64,000 nucleotides of DNA from Russula earlei (GCA_025769875.1 JAGFNK010000071.1:62001-126000); one strand, 5' to 3'. Shown: positions 45,268-58,000, numbered from the stretch's first letter. Translations and numbers: made by a program. The notes: generated from the sequence alone by a model not told the origin.

Positions 45268-45418
45268 TAACCTGCGCCCATCTGCTTCAACAAAGAAGGG
45301 GGAAGAACGAAAACGCACTCAAAGGGTGAGACACCCATTGACTGCCTTGATGGACTGCGTCATCACCGCAGTGCTGCCCGGGCCGTTGCTGTGAGATGGG
45401 GTACAAACACGAACACGG

Positions 45419-46590
45419 GAATGGTCATGCACAAAAAACCCCCGCTTGCAAGTGGGCAAACTTGCATGGTTTTCAGGGTCGGGGAAGGACGCAAGGTAGA
45501 GCTGAGGAGGCAGAGGAAAAAAAATAAAGAAAGGTGTGAAACGCACGAAATGCGTGTCACACCACATGCTCCACTCCTCAGCGTTCTGATGGCTGTGACA
45601 TCGCCGTGGCGCAGGCCATTCTGTTGCTGTGAGAAGAGGTTAAAAAGAGCGGAGTAAAAAATAAAATAAAAAAGATCAAACGCACTGGGTCATGGTTGCA
45701 CAGGATAGTGTTCATGGCCATTTTGGTCTTGCACTGGAGTCGCCATGCGTGCTGGAGGAGATTGTGAAGCAGTGGGCATTGAGGTGCAATGGAATGTGTG
45801 ATGATGGGAGAGCAAGAGAAATTTCGCCAGGGTGGATGTGCCATCATCACGGCCATGGGCACGTCGCCATCACGGCGGCCAGATCGTCACAGTGGCCATG
45901 GGCCATGCTCATGATTCGTGGCCATCGCGAGGTCGCCATGGCCATGCCCGAGTCGTCGTCATCGTCGTGAGGAGGAGGGGAATGGGGGCCAGTGGGTGGA
46001 GTGCTTCGCCAGGGCAAATGTGCCGTCGTCATGGCCATGAGCACACCACCGTCATGGCGGCCAGATCGTCACAGTGGCCATGGCCACGCTCACGATTCAT
46101 GGCCGTCGCGAGGGCACTATGGCCATGCCTGAGTCATCGTCATCGTCATCAATGCAGTGACACAGGATATGGGAGTGGGGAAGCAGCTTGAGTGGTAGTA
46201 AGGAGAGGGAGAGGATGAGAGAGAACGCATGAAAACGGAACAAAAAACGCACCTGCGGAAACAACAGCTCGCAGGAAAACTCCAATGAGGCCAGTGAAAT
46301 TTTGAGGAGGAAACCGGGGTTTTGAGAGTCTTGAACTGGGACCTTGGGGAAGGAAGAGTGGGAAGGAAAGGGGAAAGAGAGGAAGAGGGAAGGCAGAGAG
46401 AGGAAGGACGGCAGACAGAACAAAAAAACGAATGCGCGTTCGTAAAACGAAAACGCCGCAGCTGAAAGAATTTTTTCATTGCTTAGTAAACTTAAAGATC
46501 CATTTAAGGAAATTCTTGGTAAGCAAAAGCGTCCCAATGGAGGCAGCTCGGGGTGGACCCTGACTCTCTGTTCTCATTTTAATTAGTTGA
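45419..46590 (-). repeat. Left copy of a 1.2-kb duplicated block of the array
   Basis: Collinear over its whole length with 49355-50548, including the TGCTCCACTCCTCAG segment, two GGCCATGGGCACGTCGCCAT units, and a final 128 bp (46463-46590) that is almost identical to 50421-50548. The older parts are much more diverged than this 128-bp end. Confidence 0.8.
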
Positions 46591-47100
46591 CAGCTGAAGC
46601 TTGCTTGGGCTTCGCCCAAGGGGTGCGCCTTCGGCAGGCCATGAGCAATACTCTTCATGTGTAATCCTTTTTTGGATAAAGGAAGAGGAGGTATATCATA
46701 ATCTCACAATTATCATCATATGTAATCCTGTTTACTTATAAGGCCCATTTTAGCAGTTATATTGGTGATCTCTGAAAAATCCTTGAGTTTCAAATGTTTC
46801 ACTTTGGGTTCAAAACTTTGTTTCTAAAAGGCCCTAATATGCCTTTAGTATCACTCATTACTGGGTATAATCCCTTTTTGAGTGAATGTGTAATCTTCAT
46901 GTCATCTAGTAGAACAATCCATATCATTATACTAAATCTCAACCAAAAACAGAGCTCTCACCATGATCCTATCAAAGACAGTAATTCATATGGCCAAGTC
47001 AACTGCCAATCAGTATGTGTCTTTGATGTTAATCACTCAACCAACCATAGTGCTGCAGCTCAGCCCAGTTAAATGGGATAGATTCAAATCATTTATCAAT
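46591..47100. other. AT-rich segment between array blocks
   Basis: Includes a short GC-rich hairpin-like stretch at about 46605-46645 (GGGCTTCGCCC), then AT-rich DNA with no gene. It separates the left block from the rest of the array. Confidence 0.35.
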
Positions 47101-49354
47101 GGAAAATAAAAAAATCATTACATCCACTGAAAGTAACATAGTCAACTGGATTGCATTCGGTGTGATACATCCACATTTGTGAAGGAAATGGGCTGAGAGC
47201 TGGCCAAGAAAACACAACTCGACGTGACATCGCAAGTGCGGGAAACTGTCATGTGCCATCAGCGTCTTGGGGTGTGGGAATTGGCCCGGTCGTGTGTCGA
47301 AGGAGGTTGAAAGACTAAGGATAGGGAAGAGGGTATTTAGAAAACTGAAACAGGAAGAAAAGGAAAAATGCATGCACACACGGGGAAAAGAAAGCGAGCT
47401 GGAACAGGTCCAAGCGCAATAATCGCAGATTGTTGAACATTCAAGTGACTTGTCATTTGAGGCTGAGCTTGATGGTGGTGTAATCGTTGCGGACCTGGAC
47501 GTGCTGTTACTATGACAGGATAGAAATCGAGAGTGAATCGAGAAGGAAAAAAAAAAAAAAAAAAAAGGAAATGCGTACAGGCCACTGTGGTGCTGTCCTC
47601 GCGTTTTGCAGCAAATGAGTAGAATTTTAAAAAAATGCACCGAGCCCGCGAAACAAAATGCATCGCGCGCACTTGAGTGGGTAGAGGAGATGGGAGGAGG
47701 GGGAGGACAGAGGACAGGACAGGACAGGGATGCGGAATGCGTCATGGTCGCGCGACCCCTAACGCGCGAGAACGCGAGAATGTCATGCACACGGGAAGCA
47801 CAGTTGTGTGCCATTCGGGGTTTCATGCACACCCCACCGTCGTTGGCCAGGGCCGCGCGAGGGATTTGAAAGCGGTGAGAACGGCCCATTTTGGCGTTGC
47901 AAATGGCCGCATCCATGCAATGCATTGACCCGTCGCTCACAGGAGGCCCTTTTTTGGCGGCGTGGGTCAACCGGAGCAGAGGGGAGGGGAGAGGAACACC
48001 GCGCGCTTGGAACTGGCATGTATAGGAGCTGGAGAGGAAAAGAAAATATCAAAAATTGTATAGAAATGAAAACGAAAAACGCACGTGGTCTTGGCCATTG
48101 TGAGGTAGTCATATCCATGGCCGAGTTGTCATGGTCACCACTGCAGGGGAATGGGTGCCATTGGGTGGGAGAGTGCTGCCGTGAGTGCCATAAGGACATC
48201 GCCTTGAAGCCCAACAGGGAACTGTGTATTGGGAAGGAGAGGATGAGAGAGCGTGTGAAGAAGTGAAAGAAAAAAGAAAAACGCGCACCGGGTTCGTGAT
48301 TCCACTGAATTGTTCTAGTGGCCATTTTGATCATGGTCTGGCGTTGACCCCATGGGCGGTGTTGACCGGTCTTGGACATCCAGAGAGGGTGGGGTGGAGG
48401 AGAGGGCAGAGGAGAGGAAAAAGGGGAAGAGAGAAGTGCGCCGCTCGCTTGAGCATTCGAGAATTTGACGACGTCAATAAGGCGTGCTTGACATTCGAAG
48501 TGCCGTCGCAGCACCGTGCATCGCTCTTGGGCAGTATGCTGTGCCATGTCACTGTAAGAACCGGTCAGAAAGAGCAATCCAAATGGAAAGAAAAAAAAAC
48601 GCACCGGATGATGGAAACTGGCAGGTTGGGTCTCAGTGAGAGATTCGAGGCAGAGGAGAAAGGACCCGTGAAAACAAAAACGAACGACGCACGGGTGCCA
48701 CGCAATGGACACGGGAAAACACCTGTCACATGCACCACTTGAGGCCGAGCTTGATGGCTGTATTATCACCGTGGCCCATAGCTGTGCTGTCACTGGCCTG
48801 CATGCTGGAACCGGCACTTGCGTTCCTTGATTCGCAACTAAATCTGAGTGAGAACTCACATGAAATGAAAGAAAAAACAAAAGCAAAAGCAATAACGCAT
48901 GCACAGAGCTTAACGCGTGAAACTTGTGCACGCGGGAAAACACGACATAAACCCATAGACACCCATTGAACCCTTGCAAGCGCCTTGACGACTGCGTCAT
49001 CATTGCGGTCCTGGCCATTCTGTTGTTGTGAGAAGGGGAGTAAAAAAAAAAAAAACAAAGTGCACCAAGTTCGTGGTCACGCAGGATTGTTTTCAAGGCC
49101 GTTGGGTGTTGTAGTGGTCTTGGCCTGGAGTCGCCATGTGTGCTGGAGTCGATTTGCAGGGCAGAGGGCATTGAATGCATAGGAAGTCGAGAAAGAAAAA
49201 AAATTGCCAGAAAAAACGCATGCGCATGCACCTGTTACAGACAGAATCTGGTTGAGGAACCATCTGGCATTGGCTGTTAGTCTTGCAGGAAGCGAGGCAG
49301 GAAGGGCAGGAAGGAGGGAAAGAGGGAGAGAAAGCAAAAAAAAAAGAGGACATG

Positions 49355-50548
49355 CGATGGTCACGCGCGAAAAATGCTGCTTGCAAAGCAGGCGAACTTG
49401 GCACGGTTTTCGGGGTCAGGGAAAGACACAAATTAGAGCTGAGGAGACAGGGTGAAATCACACGAAATGGGTGTCCCACGCATGGACCACTCCTCAGTGT
49501 CTTGATGGCTGTCATTGCCATGGCGATGTACGTGCTGTCACTGTGAGAAAGGGTTAGAAAAAGTGCAACGGAAAAAAAGAATCAAAAAACGAAAGGAACA
49601 TGAAACGCGCACCGGAATTGCGCGAGAGGTTTTGATGGCCACTGGGTGTGCTTGAGGTCCTGGCTCGGAGTGGTCACCCATGCTGGAAGGGCTTGTGCAA
49701 AACAATGGGCATGAAAGTGCAGGGGAACGCGAGAGGGTGGGAGAGCAAGCAAGAGAAAGCTTCGCCTGCCGTTGTCACGGCCATGGGCATGTCGCCATCA
49801 CAGCGGCCAGATTGTCACAGTGGCCATGGGCCATGCTCACAATTCGTGGCCATCATGAGGTCGCCATGGCCATGGCTGAGTCGCCGTCATCGTCACAGCC
49901 ACAGCATGGAGGTGCAGGGGATGGCAAGAAGGTGGGAGAGAAAGAGTGAGTGGAGCCATGTCGTCGTCAAGGCCATGGGTACGTCGCCATCATGGTGGCC
50001 AGATCATCACATTGGCTCATGGGCCATGCTCAAGATTTGTGACCGTCACGACATCGCTGTGGCCATGCCCAAGTCGTGGTCATCGTCACCACTGCAGTGA
50101 TACAGGAGGAGAGGGGGCAGGTTGAAGAGGAGCTTGTCAGGGGCCTTCTTGGAAGAAAACGGGTGATGGGAAGGAGAGGGGTGAGAGGATGAGAGATGCA
50201 CGCGAAAAAAAAAGAAACGAAAAACACACTGGAAACCACGGCTCATGGGAAAACTTGAAGAACTTGAGAATAGCCAGTGAAAACTTGAGGAAGCTGGCAG
50301 CTTGGGAGTGTTGACCTGGGACCCTGAGGAAGAAAGAGTGGGAAGGCCATGAGGGGAAGGAGAGAATGAATGATGGCAAAAGAAAAACGAAAGCGCGTCG
50401 TAAAACGAAGATGCTGCAGGTGAAAGAATTTTTTCATTGCTTAGTAAATTTAAGAATCCGTTTAAGGGAATTCTTGGTAAGCGAAAGCGTCCAAATGGAG
50501 GCAGCTCGGGGTCGACCCTGACTCTCTGTTCTCATTTTAATTAGTTGA
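49355..50548 (-). repeat. Right copy of the 1.2-kb duplicated block
   Basis: Direct-repeat partner of 45419-46590, about 3.9 kb away in the same orientation. Two internal copies of the GCCATGGGnnnGTCGCCATCA unit (near 49783 and 49974) correspond to those at about 45854 and 46032. Confidence 0.8.
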
Positions 50549-50745
50549 TATATAGACAATTGAGTAAGGGGGGCCTAAGGCCCATGATACCAACTGAGAA
50601 TTCTTGAACTTTGAACTTGAACTTGAATTTTGGGATTTTCCAAGAGTGACTGGTGTGACAAGTGTGATATAAGTGACATGGCATATATGATAAACTAATA
50701 GGTTTTTTTTTAATATGAGTTTTTATTCACTTGTGATTTGCATAT

Positions 50746-50893
50746 TGTCATGAACCAGTTCCCAGAGGGAGCCCTTGAAGGACCCTTACTTAATAGAGGA
50801 AACCCAGCCTCCATGGTGCCACCCTGTTCACATGGGCAAAAGGGGTGAGTAGAGATGTCCACAATATCACACATGCATTGTCGTGTGAGCAAT
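50746..50893 (+). repeat. Truncated LTR of the same family as the two solo LTRs
   Basis: About 148 bp starting TGTCATGAACC, clearly similar to the first 140 bp of the LTRs at 50969 and 56235 but more diverged. It stops where the copia LTR begins (about 50896), suggesting the copia element inserted into or next to this older LTR. Confidence 0.75.
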
Positions 50894-50968
50894 AGTGAAG
50901 AAATTGGGTGAAGGTCCGAGGGTGCAACAATCAGTGCATGAGAGCGGGAGCTGAAGGAGACATGCAGA

Positions 50969-51931
50969 TGTCATGAACCATTCTCCGGAGAGGGCCCTTG
51001 AAGGACCCTTCCTTATGAGAGGAAACCCAGCCTCTATGGTGTCACCCTGTTCACATGAGCAAAAGGGGTGAGTAGAGGTGTCCACAATATCGCGCGCGCA
51101 TTGTCACGCGAGTGATTCTTGGCACAATCGACATACAGCAAGCCCCACTTAATGGCAACCCTTCTAGCAATAAAGAACAGTATTAGGGCCTTCCTAAGGA
51201 CCCTTTAGGATGGCTCTAGGTGCTCTACAATAGGCACTAACCTAGTATCAAAGACCCTACAATGCGTTATTAGACCAACTCTAATAACTATAGAATGAAC
51301 TATAAGGCAATACTAAGGACCTTAATAGAAGTATTAGGGTTGACTCTAAGGACCCTAATAGAACTATATAAGAGCCTTATAAGATAACACTATTCCCTAA
51401 ACCAGACTACAGGTCCTCAAATGACCAGCCCTAAACTAACTAACAGAAAATGAATCAGGTGTGCGCACATGCACTAAAGCAGTGAACATGTGGACAGTGA
51501 AGGCTCTTACTCATCAAGAGAAGCCTTCTTACTCAGCAGCTTACAGAGCATGACTGAGCATGCTCAGTAAGTGCACTCCGACTTCCTACTCATCACTCTA
51601 TTGTGCTTGATAACAAGGTTATGACTTGTTCCCTATTTAGCAGTTCTCTTGTAGTATATAAGCGCTCAATAAAGTAGCAGACAGTCCTCAGACTGTCCAT
51701 TTGTTTACAGCACTCTCTATCCCTGGGATACTCCTTTAAGGACCATCCCCTTGTGACCATTCTGGCCTCTTCCCTGTGTACCTGCTCAACTCTTCCAGTA
51801 ACTATACCTCTCTGGTATTTGTTACTGCTTTGGACTCTTCTTCTTGCCCACACCGTCTTGGATGTCTATCGACTTGTCTTCGAGCTTACCCCTCGCTCTT
51901 GAACTGGATAGTTCAACAGTGAGTCTTGACA
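50969..51931 (+). mobile_element. Solo LTR A, 963 bp, with perfect 5-bp target duplication
   Basis: Begins TGTCATGAACC and ends GAGTCTTGACA (TG to CA). GCAGA lies directly on both sides (50964-50968 and 51932-51936), a perfect 5-bp target-site duplication. The interior has a TATATAAG promoter-like box near 51656. It interrupts the 3' LTR of the copia element. The same LTR occurs at 56235-57196. Confidence 0.95.
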
Positions 51932-52311
51932 GCAGAGGCGTTTGGGATAGCAAGATGAGAGACTCTGTCTCCCTTTCTCTTGATTCATTGTGGCTCACTT
52001 TCCGAGCCCTTTTAAGTACATTCTGTGTGTATAATATTTGTAAATACTTGATCGTAAGTTTTTATGAGACAGTAAGTAAATTTTTGAGGGTTAAGTAAAT
52101 AGTGTTGCCTTTGTGGCCTTTAGCCACGGCGTTGAGCTTGCATTTGGTGAGCTCTGTGGTGTCCTCCATGAGTTAGGACTTTCTTGCTGCAATCTGTATC
52201 TGAGACAGTAAATTTTTTTTGTTTTTTTTTTTTGACTTTTTAACTTTTAGTATGAGCGATCAGGGGCTGGTGGAACAGTCATGGGATCAAGACTAAGATT
52301 CCTGAAACATG

Positions 52312-55300
52312 TTAAAATCCCCCCACGAAGGGGGGTGTCCAAAAATTTTGTCCTGGGTCCTTCCAAACCCAGAGGTGGAGCGCATTGCACCACAAAGGTG
52401 CTCCACACGTTTTCACCTTTGGTGGAGCAAAATCCACCACTCCCCTCTCAAGCTTGACACAATCCCAGAGAGGAAACATGAAAAAGCACCTTCCATTGGG
52501 AAGGGCTTTGGTTAACACATCCGTGGTCATGTCATCCGTCGGACAGTAGACTAGTTTTAGCACTTTTTCGGTGACAGAGTGCCAAATGAAGTGATATTGA
52601 ATATCAATGTGCTTGGTCCACGCATGGTAGTTGTCACTCATGGCAAGCTTGAGTGCTGACTGGTTGTCACAATAGAGTGTTGTGGGGTCAGTTTGTGCTT
52701 GGAATAGTTCCCCTATGAGTCTTTGGAGCCAGATGGCTTCTTTTGCTGCATGCATTGCGGTGATGTATTTGGCCTCAGCAGTGGAAAGAGTGACAAGCTC
52801 CTGCTTCCAGGAGCTCCAGGATACTGCCCCTCCATCAATGAGGAAGGCGTGCCTGGAAATGGCACACCTATATTCTTGATTCACGCCATCCATGTCGGTG
52901 TACCCTAATAGATCATGACGTTTGCCACCATAAGTTAGCTCGTATGTCCTGGTGCCAGTCAAGTATTGGAATATGCATTTTATGGCTTCCCAATGAATAT
53001 GGCCCAGATTCTCGAGGTATTGCAATAGATTCACCACAGTGAATGCGATGTCTGGGTGGGTTGTGATGGAGGCATACATGAGGCTACCAATGGCCTCTCT
53101 GTACAGCGTTTTTCTCATCTGGGCGAGTTCAGCTGGGCTGCATGGGCAGTCATCCCTGGAGTATGTCACTCCCAGGATCATGGGTGTGTCAAATGGCTTC
53201 ACATCTTGAAGTGCGAAACACAAGAGGATGCTGTCGATGTATGTCATTTGAGATAGGGAAATGGTTCATGTGGATTGGTTGCGTGTCACTTTGATGCCTA
53301 GGAGCCAATGGATGGGCCCCAGATCAGTGAGTGAATACTTGCTGTTGAGTTTTGTTTTGTATTTGGCAATCAACTTGGATGAATCGCCTGTGAGAGCACA
53401 GTTGTCAACGTGTATGGTGAGGATGAGGGTGTGGTTCCCTTCACAAACATGGAACACCCCTAGGTCTGCATTGCTAACGTGAAAACCCAGTTTGGCCAGA
53501 GCGCACAAGAGGGTGTCGTACCATTTCCGTCCTACCTGTTTCAGCCTGTATAACAACTTCCGCAGCCATTTTACTGTACCCTTGCCCTTCCCACCCTCAT
53601 ATCCTGGAGATGGTAGCATGTAGATTTCTTTGTCCTCGTCCAGTTCGCCGTTTAGATAGGCACTGTTGAAATCAAAAGAATCCACCTCCCAATTGAGGCA
53701 AGCGGCAAGCACGAGGATCGTGTGCAGGCCTGCGAGTTTGGCAACAGGGGAATAGGTATTGAAGTAATTGACCCTGTGCACTTGCATGAATCCTTGTGCG
53801 ACCAGTCGGGCCTTGTATTTGTTGACACTTCCATCAGCCATGCGTTTGATACAAAAAACCCACTTGGATCTGACAATGTTCTTGTTCTTTGGGTGCAGGA
53901 TGTCATTCCATGTTTTGGCATTTTTAAGTGCCGTGATCTTGTGGTCCATGGCCTCTTTCCAAAGAGGCCAGTCAGTGTTCACTCACACCTCAGAGAGTGT
54001 TCTTGGGTCACCCTCCACCTCCTGAATTGTGGCGGCAACCGCTTCGTTGAGTTCTGCACAGTATGCATGGTCTGCACATTCAGTGGTCAGATTAAGCATG
54101 CACTCTGTGAAGTTCAGGTGCCATGCTCGTGAGCGATGTGTTGCGGTTCTGTTGCCGTTGGGGCCCCTCCCGTCTGTCATGCCTTCACCACTGGCAATTC
54201 TTTTGTAGTGATCTGAGGGTTTCGGAACTCGTTGAGATTGGCAAAGGGGTGCTGGCGATTGGTTAGTAGTGCTGGGTGGCATTACTGCCCGTTCCTCTTT
54301 TTCCTTCTCCTCAGTCTTAGGTTGCTTGTCTGTTTCCTGGTCCAAGTCATCCTCCACTTGAGGCAAAACCCCTCTGCTAATGACATCAGGTGAGCTTGGC
54401 GTGCTCGGAGTGGGAGTCCCAGTGGGAGGCAGAGTTGCGGCTGCCAGCTGCAGCGTTGCGGCTGGCGTGTTGGTCGGCGTCGAAGGTGTCGTGAGCAGTA
54501 TGACGTTGGTGCTGGAAGATGGGTGGTGGGTGGCTATGGGTACGAACACTATGTTCCGCTCCACCAAGATAGTTTTGCGCTCTGGCCAGTAGATTCTGTG
54601 TGCATGAGTGCTGTCAACATCATAGCCCACCCAATGCGCTTTGGTTGCATGTGTGTCCAATTTTGATCCTGTTTTGTTGTGCACCCAGACGCATTGGCCT
54701 CACTCTGGCACCCCTGATAGGTCAGGCTTGTCCCTGCAGAGATGTTTGTGAGGTGTCACATTACTGAGTACTCAAGTTGATGTGCGGTTCTTTAGCCAGA
54801 CAGCAAATTGAATGACTTGTCCCCACAGATTCTTGGGAAGTTGTGTGTGATGCTGCATGGCATGTACGCATTCGAGGGGTCAGCGGTTGAGTGACTCAGC
54901 CACTCCATTGTGTTGAGGGGTATCATGTGTGGTAAGGCATCGCTCTGTTCCTTGTTCCTTGAGGAAATTTGAGAATTTGCTGCTGGTGTACTCCCCTCTG
55001 TGGTCCGAACGGAGTCACTTGATGGAAATGTTGTATTGGGTCTTGACCCACAATGCATACATCCTGTATGCCTCAAAGGCTTTGTCCTTCATCTGAAGGA
55101 GCACAATTTTGGTGTATCATGTGTGGTCATCTGTGAACATAATGTAATACTTGCGTGCCCCGAGGCTGATCATGCGGGCTGGCCCCCACATGTCTGTGTG
55201 TATTTTGTCCCCAAAGGCCTCAGCCTGAGGAGTGCTTCTCTCCTTCTTGATTGGCTTGCGTGTTGCTTTGGCATACTTGCATGACTTGCAAAAGAAATTG

Positions 55301-56206
55301 GAATGGGGATCTATTAACTGCAGTCCAGTGACTGCATTAGAGCAGACAAGAGTGTGGATAGAATTGGCGGTGATGTGCCCAAGGTGTCAATGGAGTGTGA
55401 GAATGTCCACATGTTCTGTTGCTGCATGCACTTGTTGTGCCGCATGGGCCACTTTGTAAAGTCTGTTCGGGCTTGCGCTTATGCATCCCACCTCTTCCCT
55501 GCTCCCTTTTTGATTTTGCATGCATTGTCTTTGAAGGAAACTGAGTATCTAGAGTGTGCAATGTGGCTTATTGATACAATGGTGAGTGCCAAATACAGCA
55601 CATGGAGGGCATTGCGTAATGTAACAGGCATGGTCAATGACCCATTTGGTACATCAATTTGCAGGTTGCCTGTTTCTATCGCATAGAAGATGCAATTATT
55701 GGCTGCACTGATGGGTCTGGGTGGTATGGGCTGATAAGTGACAAAACAATGATGGAAGGGTGACATATGGGTAGAGGTGCCTGAGTCATAGAGCTTGGCC
55801 TTGTGCTTGGTGCATGTGTTGCCTGCTGAAGCTGCTGATAAGTCTTCAGTTTTTCAGGGCGGCAGCCCTTTGCTTTGGATTGCCCCATCCCCTTCCTGTC
55901 CATCCTCCTCTACAACAGTCCATGCTTCCTCCATGTCCATTGCATACTTGGCATCATGCTGGTTGTGGCTGCGACCATCACAGTCCTCACGCGCCAGTAG
56001 ATCTTGAAGACAATCGGCTTGATTTTCTTTGATACACTTGATGGCTGCCCAGGCCTCTGTGTCTTTGTCTTTCTTGGTCGCTCTGGCAGCCCCGTCCATC
56101 GACTGGGCTTTCTTTTTTGGTCCTTGTTCTTCTTTGCCACCGCCCTTGGCCCAACAGTCAGCTTTGACATGCCCTTTTTTGTGGCAGTTGTAGCATTCAA
56201 TATCAC
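52312..56206 (-). pseudogene. Copia pol (zinc knuckle, protease, integrase, RT, RNase H), broken
   Basis: Reading from high to low coordinates. The CCHC knuckle CYNCHKKGHVKADC lies near 56180. The protease motif LYDSGTSTHMSP is near 55790. Integrase has a zinc-binding HLGH...CKSCKYAK region near 55390-55270 and LRSDRGGEYTSSKF near 55000, preceded by a stop. RT spans 53982-53266 (SKWVFCIKRM, DFNSAYLNGELD), where the catalytic motif reads HVDN instead of xVDD. RNase H spans 53247-52312 (LLGYTDMDG, STAEAKYITA, TKHIDIQYHF). Stops and frameshifts interrupt it, and with the second catalytic Asp of RT lost the element cannot be autonomous. Confidence 0.88.
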
Positions 56207-56234
56207 ATTTATTTTTCTTCTTTTAGGATCATGC

Positions 56235-57196
56235 TGTCATGAACCATTCTCCAGAGAGGGCCCTTGAAGGACCCTTCCTTATAGGAGGAAACCCAGCCTC
56301 TATGGTGTCACCCTGTTCACACGAGCAAAAGGGGTGAGTAGAGGTGTCCACAATATCGCGTGCGCATTGTCACGCAAGCAATTCTTGGCACATTGACATA
56401 CAACAAGCCCCACTTAAGGGCAACCCTCCTAGCAATAAAGAACAGTATTAGGGCCTTCCTAAGGACCCTTTAGAATGACCATAAGTGCTCTACAATAGAC
56501 TCTAACCTAGTATCAAAGGTCCTACAACACGTTATTAGACTAACCCAAATAACTATAGAACGAACTATAAGGCAATACTAGGGACCTTAATAGAAACATT
56601 AGGGTCGACTTTAAGGACCCTAATAGAACTATATAAGGGGCCTTATAGAATAACACTATTCCCCGAACCAGACTACAAGTCCTCAAATGACCGGCCCTAA
56701 ACTAACTAACAAGAAATGAATCAGGTGCTTGCACGTGTACTAAAGCAGTGAACACGTGGACAGTGAAGGCTCTTACTCATCAAGAGAAGCCTTCTTACTC
56801 AGCAGCTTACTGAGCATGACTGAGCATGCTCAGTAAGTGTACTCCAGCTTCTTACTCATCACTCTATTGTGCTTGATAACAAGGTTATGACTTGTTCCCT
56901 ATTTAGCAGTTCTCTTGTAGTATATAAGCACTCAATAAAGTAGCAGACAGTCCTCAGACAGTCCATTTGTTTATGGCACTCTCCATTCCTGGGATACTCC
57001 TTTAGGACTGTCCTCTTGTGACTACCCTGGCCTCCTCTCTGCGTAACTGCTCTACTCTCACAGTAACAGTGCCTCTCTGGTATTTGTTACTACTCTGGAC
57101 TCTACTCCTTGCCCATGCTGTCTTGGACGTCTATCGACTTGTCTTTGAGCTTATCCCTTGCTCTTGAACTGGATAGTTCAACAGTGAGTCTTGACA
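56235..57196 (+). mobile_element. Solo LTR B, 962 bp, inserted in copia gag
   Basis: Same family and near-identical length as solo LTR A (TGTCATGAACC to GAGTCTTGACA), with scattered substitutions between the two. Flanks are CATGC (56230-56234) and CGTGC (57197-57201), a 5-bp target duplication with one mismatch. It splits the copia gag between the capsid-like part and the zinc knuckle. Confidence 0.92.
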
Positions 57197-57846
57197 CGTG
57201 CAGTGAACATGTCGTCACCTTTGGCCTTGCCCTTTCTTGGTGCACATTTGTTGTACTCGTCCATGATCAGGCAAATGACAGACATGGTGGTGACGTCTTT
57301 GCCGGTGATGTTGGCGGCAGTTGAGATGGAGTTGAGGGTGCCATCATATGATTCTGGTAATGACCCCATTACTATGTTAGCATAGTGTTTGTCACTGATG
57401 CTTTCACCCTTGGCAGCTAGCTGCTCATGCATGTCGGCGAGCTTTTCGAAGTGCTTGCACACATTGTCATCTTCTCCACATCAGGTGTTCTGGAGCTTTC
57501 TTCCTAAGTCAACAAGTAAGTTTCTAGATCTTCCTTTGAAGATCCCTTTTAATTTGTCCCACATGTCTTGTGCACAGGTGCCATCCTTGATGCAGTGGAA
57601 CACCATATCAGGCACGGATGTTGTGACCATGTGCTTGACAATGGCCTTGTTTGAGGCCCAACGCGTCTTGGGGGTTATACCCCCAATGCTCCCGGCGTCT
57701 TTGTATGCCTGAGTAATTGACGTGGAAGAGAGGTGGTCTTGCATGCTGCGGGCATTCAATGCCCACATCATCCAGTCATGGTAGGTGACCCAGTTTGAGC
57801 CGTCTGCTGTCAGCTTTGTAATTGTAGTCCTAAGGTCTTTGCTCAT
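57197..57846 (-). pseudogene. Copia gag, 5' part
   Basis: Starts MSKDLRTTITKLTADGSNWV at 57846, a typical copia gag opening, and continues to HEQLAAKGESISDKHYANIV and SLPESYDGTL. An in-frame TGA near 57481 separates the two halves, where CGA (Arg) is expected before CGEDDN. The distal part with the zinc knuckle lies beyond solo LTR B. Confidence 0.85.
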
Positions 57847-58000
57847 GGTGCTCAGGTAACACAAGGTAAGTGCAAAGTGTTTCGAATGGGGTGCATACTG
57901 ATTAATTGGGCATCTCCAGGGCCCATAACCTAGTGAAGAAAGTGGGTAAAGGTCCAAGGGCATGACAATCAGTGCACAAGAGCAGGAGCTGAAGGAGGCA

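Larger units (their letters stand above)
45290..50548 (-). repeat. Array of degenerate intron-like modules of unknown origin
   Basis: Some 17 times along 5.2 kb a plus-strand A-rich tract is followed by CGCAC or a close variant. On the minus strand these read GTGCGT plus a T-rich tract, ending after 45-140 nt in CTCACAG- or CACTGCAG-like acceptors: they look like real basidiomycete introns. Clear examples on the minus strand are 49065-49020 (GTGCAC to CTCACAACAG), 45685-45621 (GTGCGT to CTCACAGCAACAG) and 48604-48552 (GTGCGT to TTCTTACAG). The 'exon' pieces between them resemble each other (GATGACGCAG-, ACAGCCATCAAG- and CTGAGGAGTGG-like phrases), as if one exon-intron unit had multiplied. 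No single frame gives a convincing protein, and I recognise no family. Confidence 0.6.
50896..58000 (-). mobile_element. Ty1/copia retrotransposon, degraded and nested into
   Basis: Minus-strand element. The right end begins with the 3' portion of the 5' LTR at 58000-57934, cut off by the gypsy LTR at 58001. Next comes a possible primer-binding region (GGTTATGGGCCC, 57930-57919), then gag, protease, integrase, RT and RNase H, in copia order. The left (3') LTR begins TGAAGAAATTGGG at 50896 and matches 57934-58000. It is split by a solo LTR and resumes at 51937, ending near 52310, before a C-run that reads as a polypurine tract on the minus strand. A second solo LTR interrupts gag. Several C-to-T-type changes have made stops. 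Confidence 0.88.

Noticed and set aside
47783..49231. Open minus-strand frame of 482 codons
   Set aside because: It runs through many of the intron-like T-tracts of the repeat array, giving phenylalanine runs every 100-200 bp. The composition is not that of a protein, and the frame is a by-product of the repeat.
56235..57196. Reading the two 963-bp direct repeats (50969 and 56235) as the paired LTRs of one element
   Set aside because: Each copy has its own flanking 5-bp duplication (GCAGA/GCAGA and CATGC/CGTGC), and both lie in plus orientation inside a minus-strand copia element that has its own, different LTR. They are independent solo LTRs.
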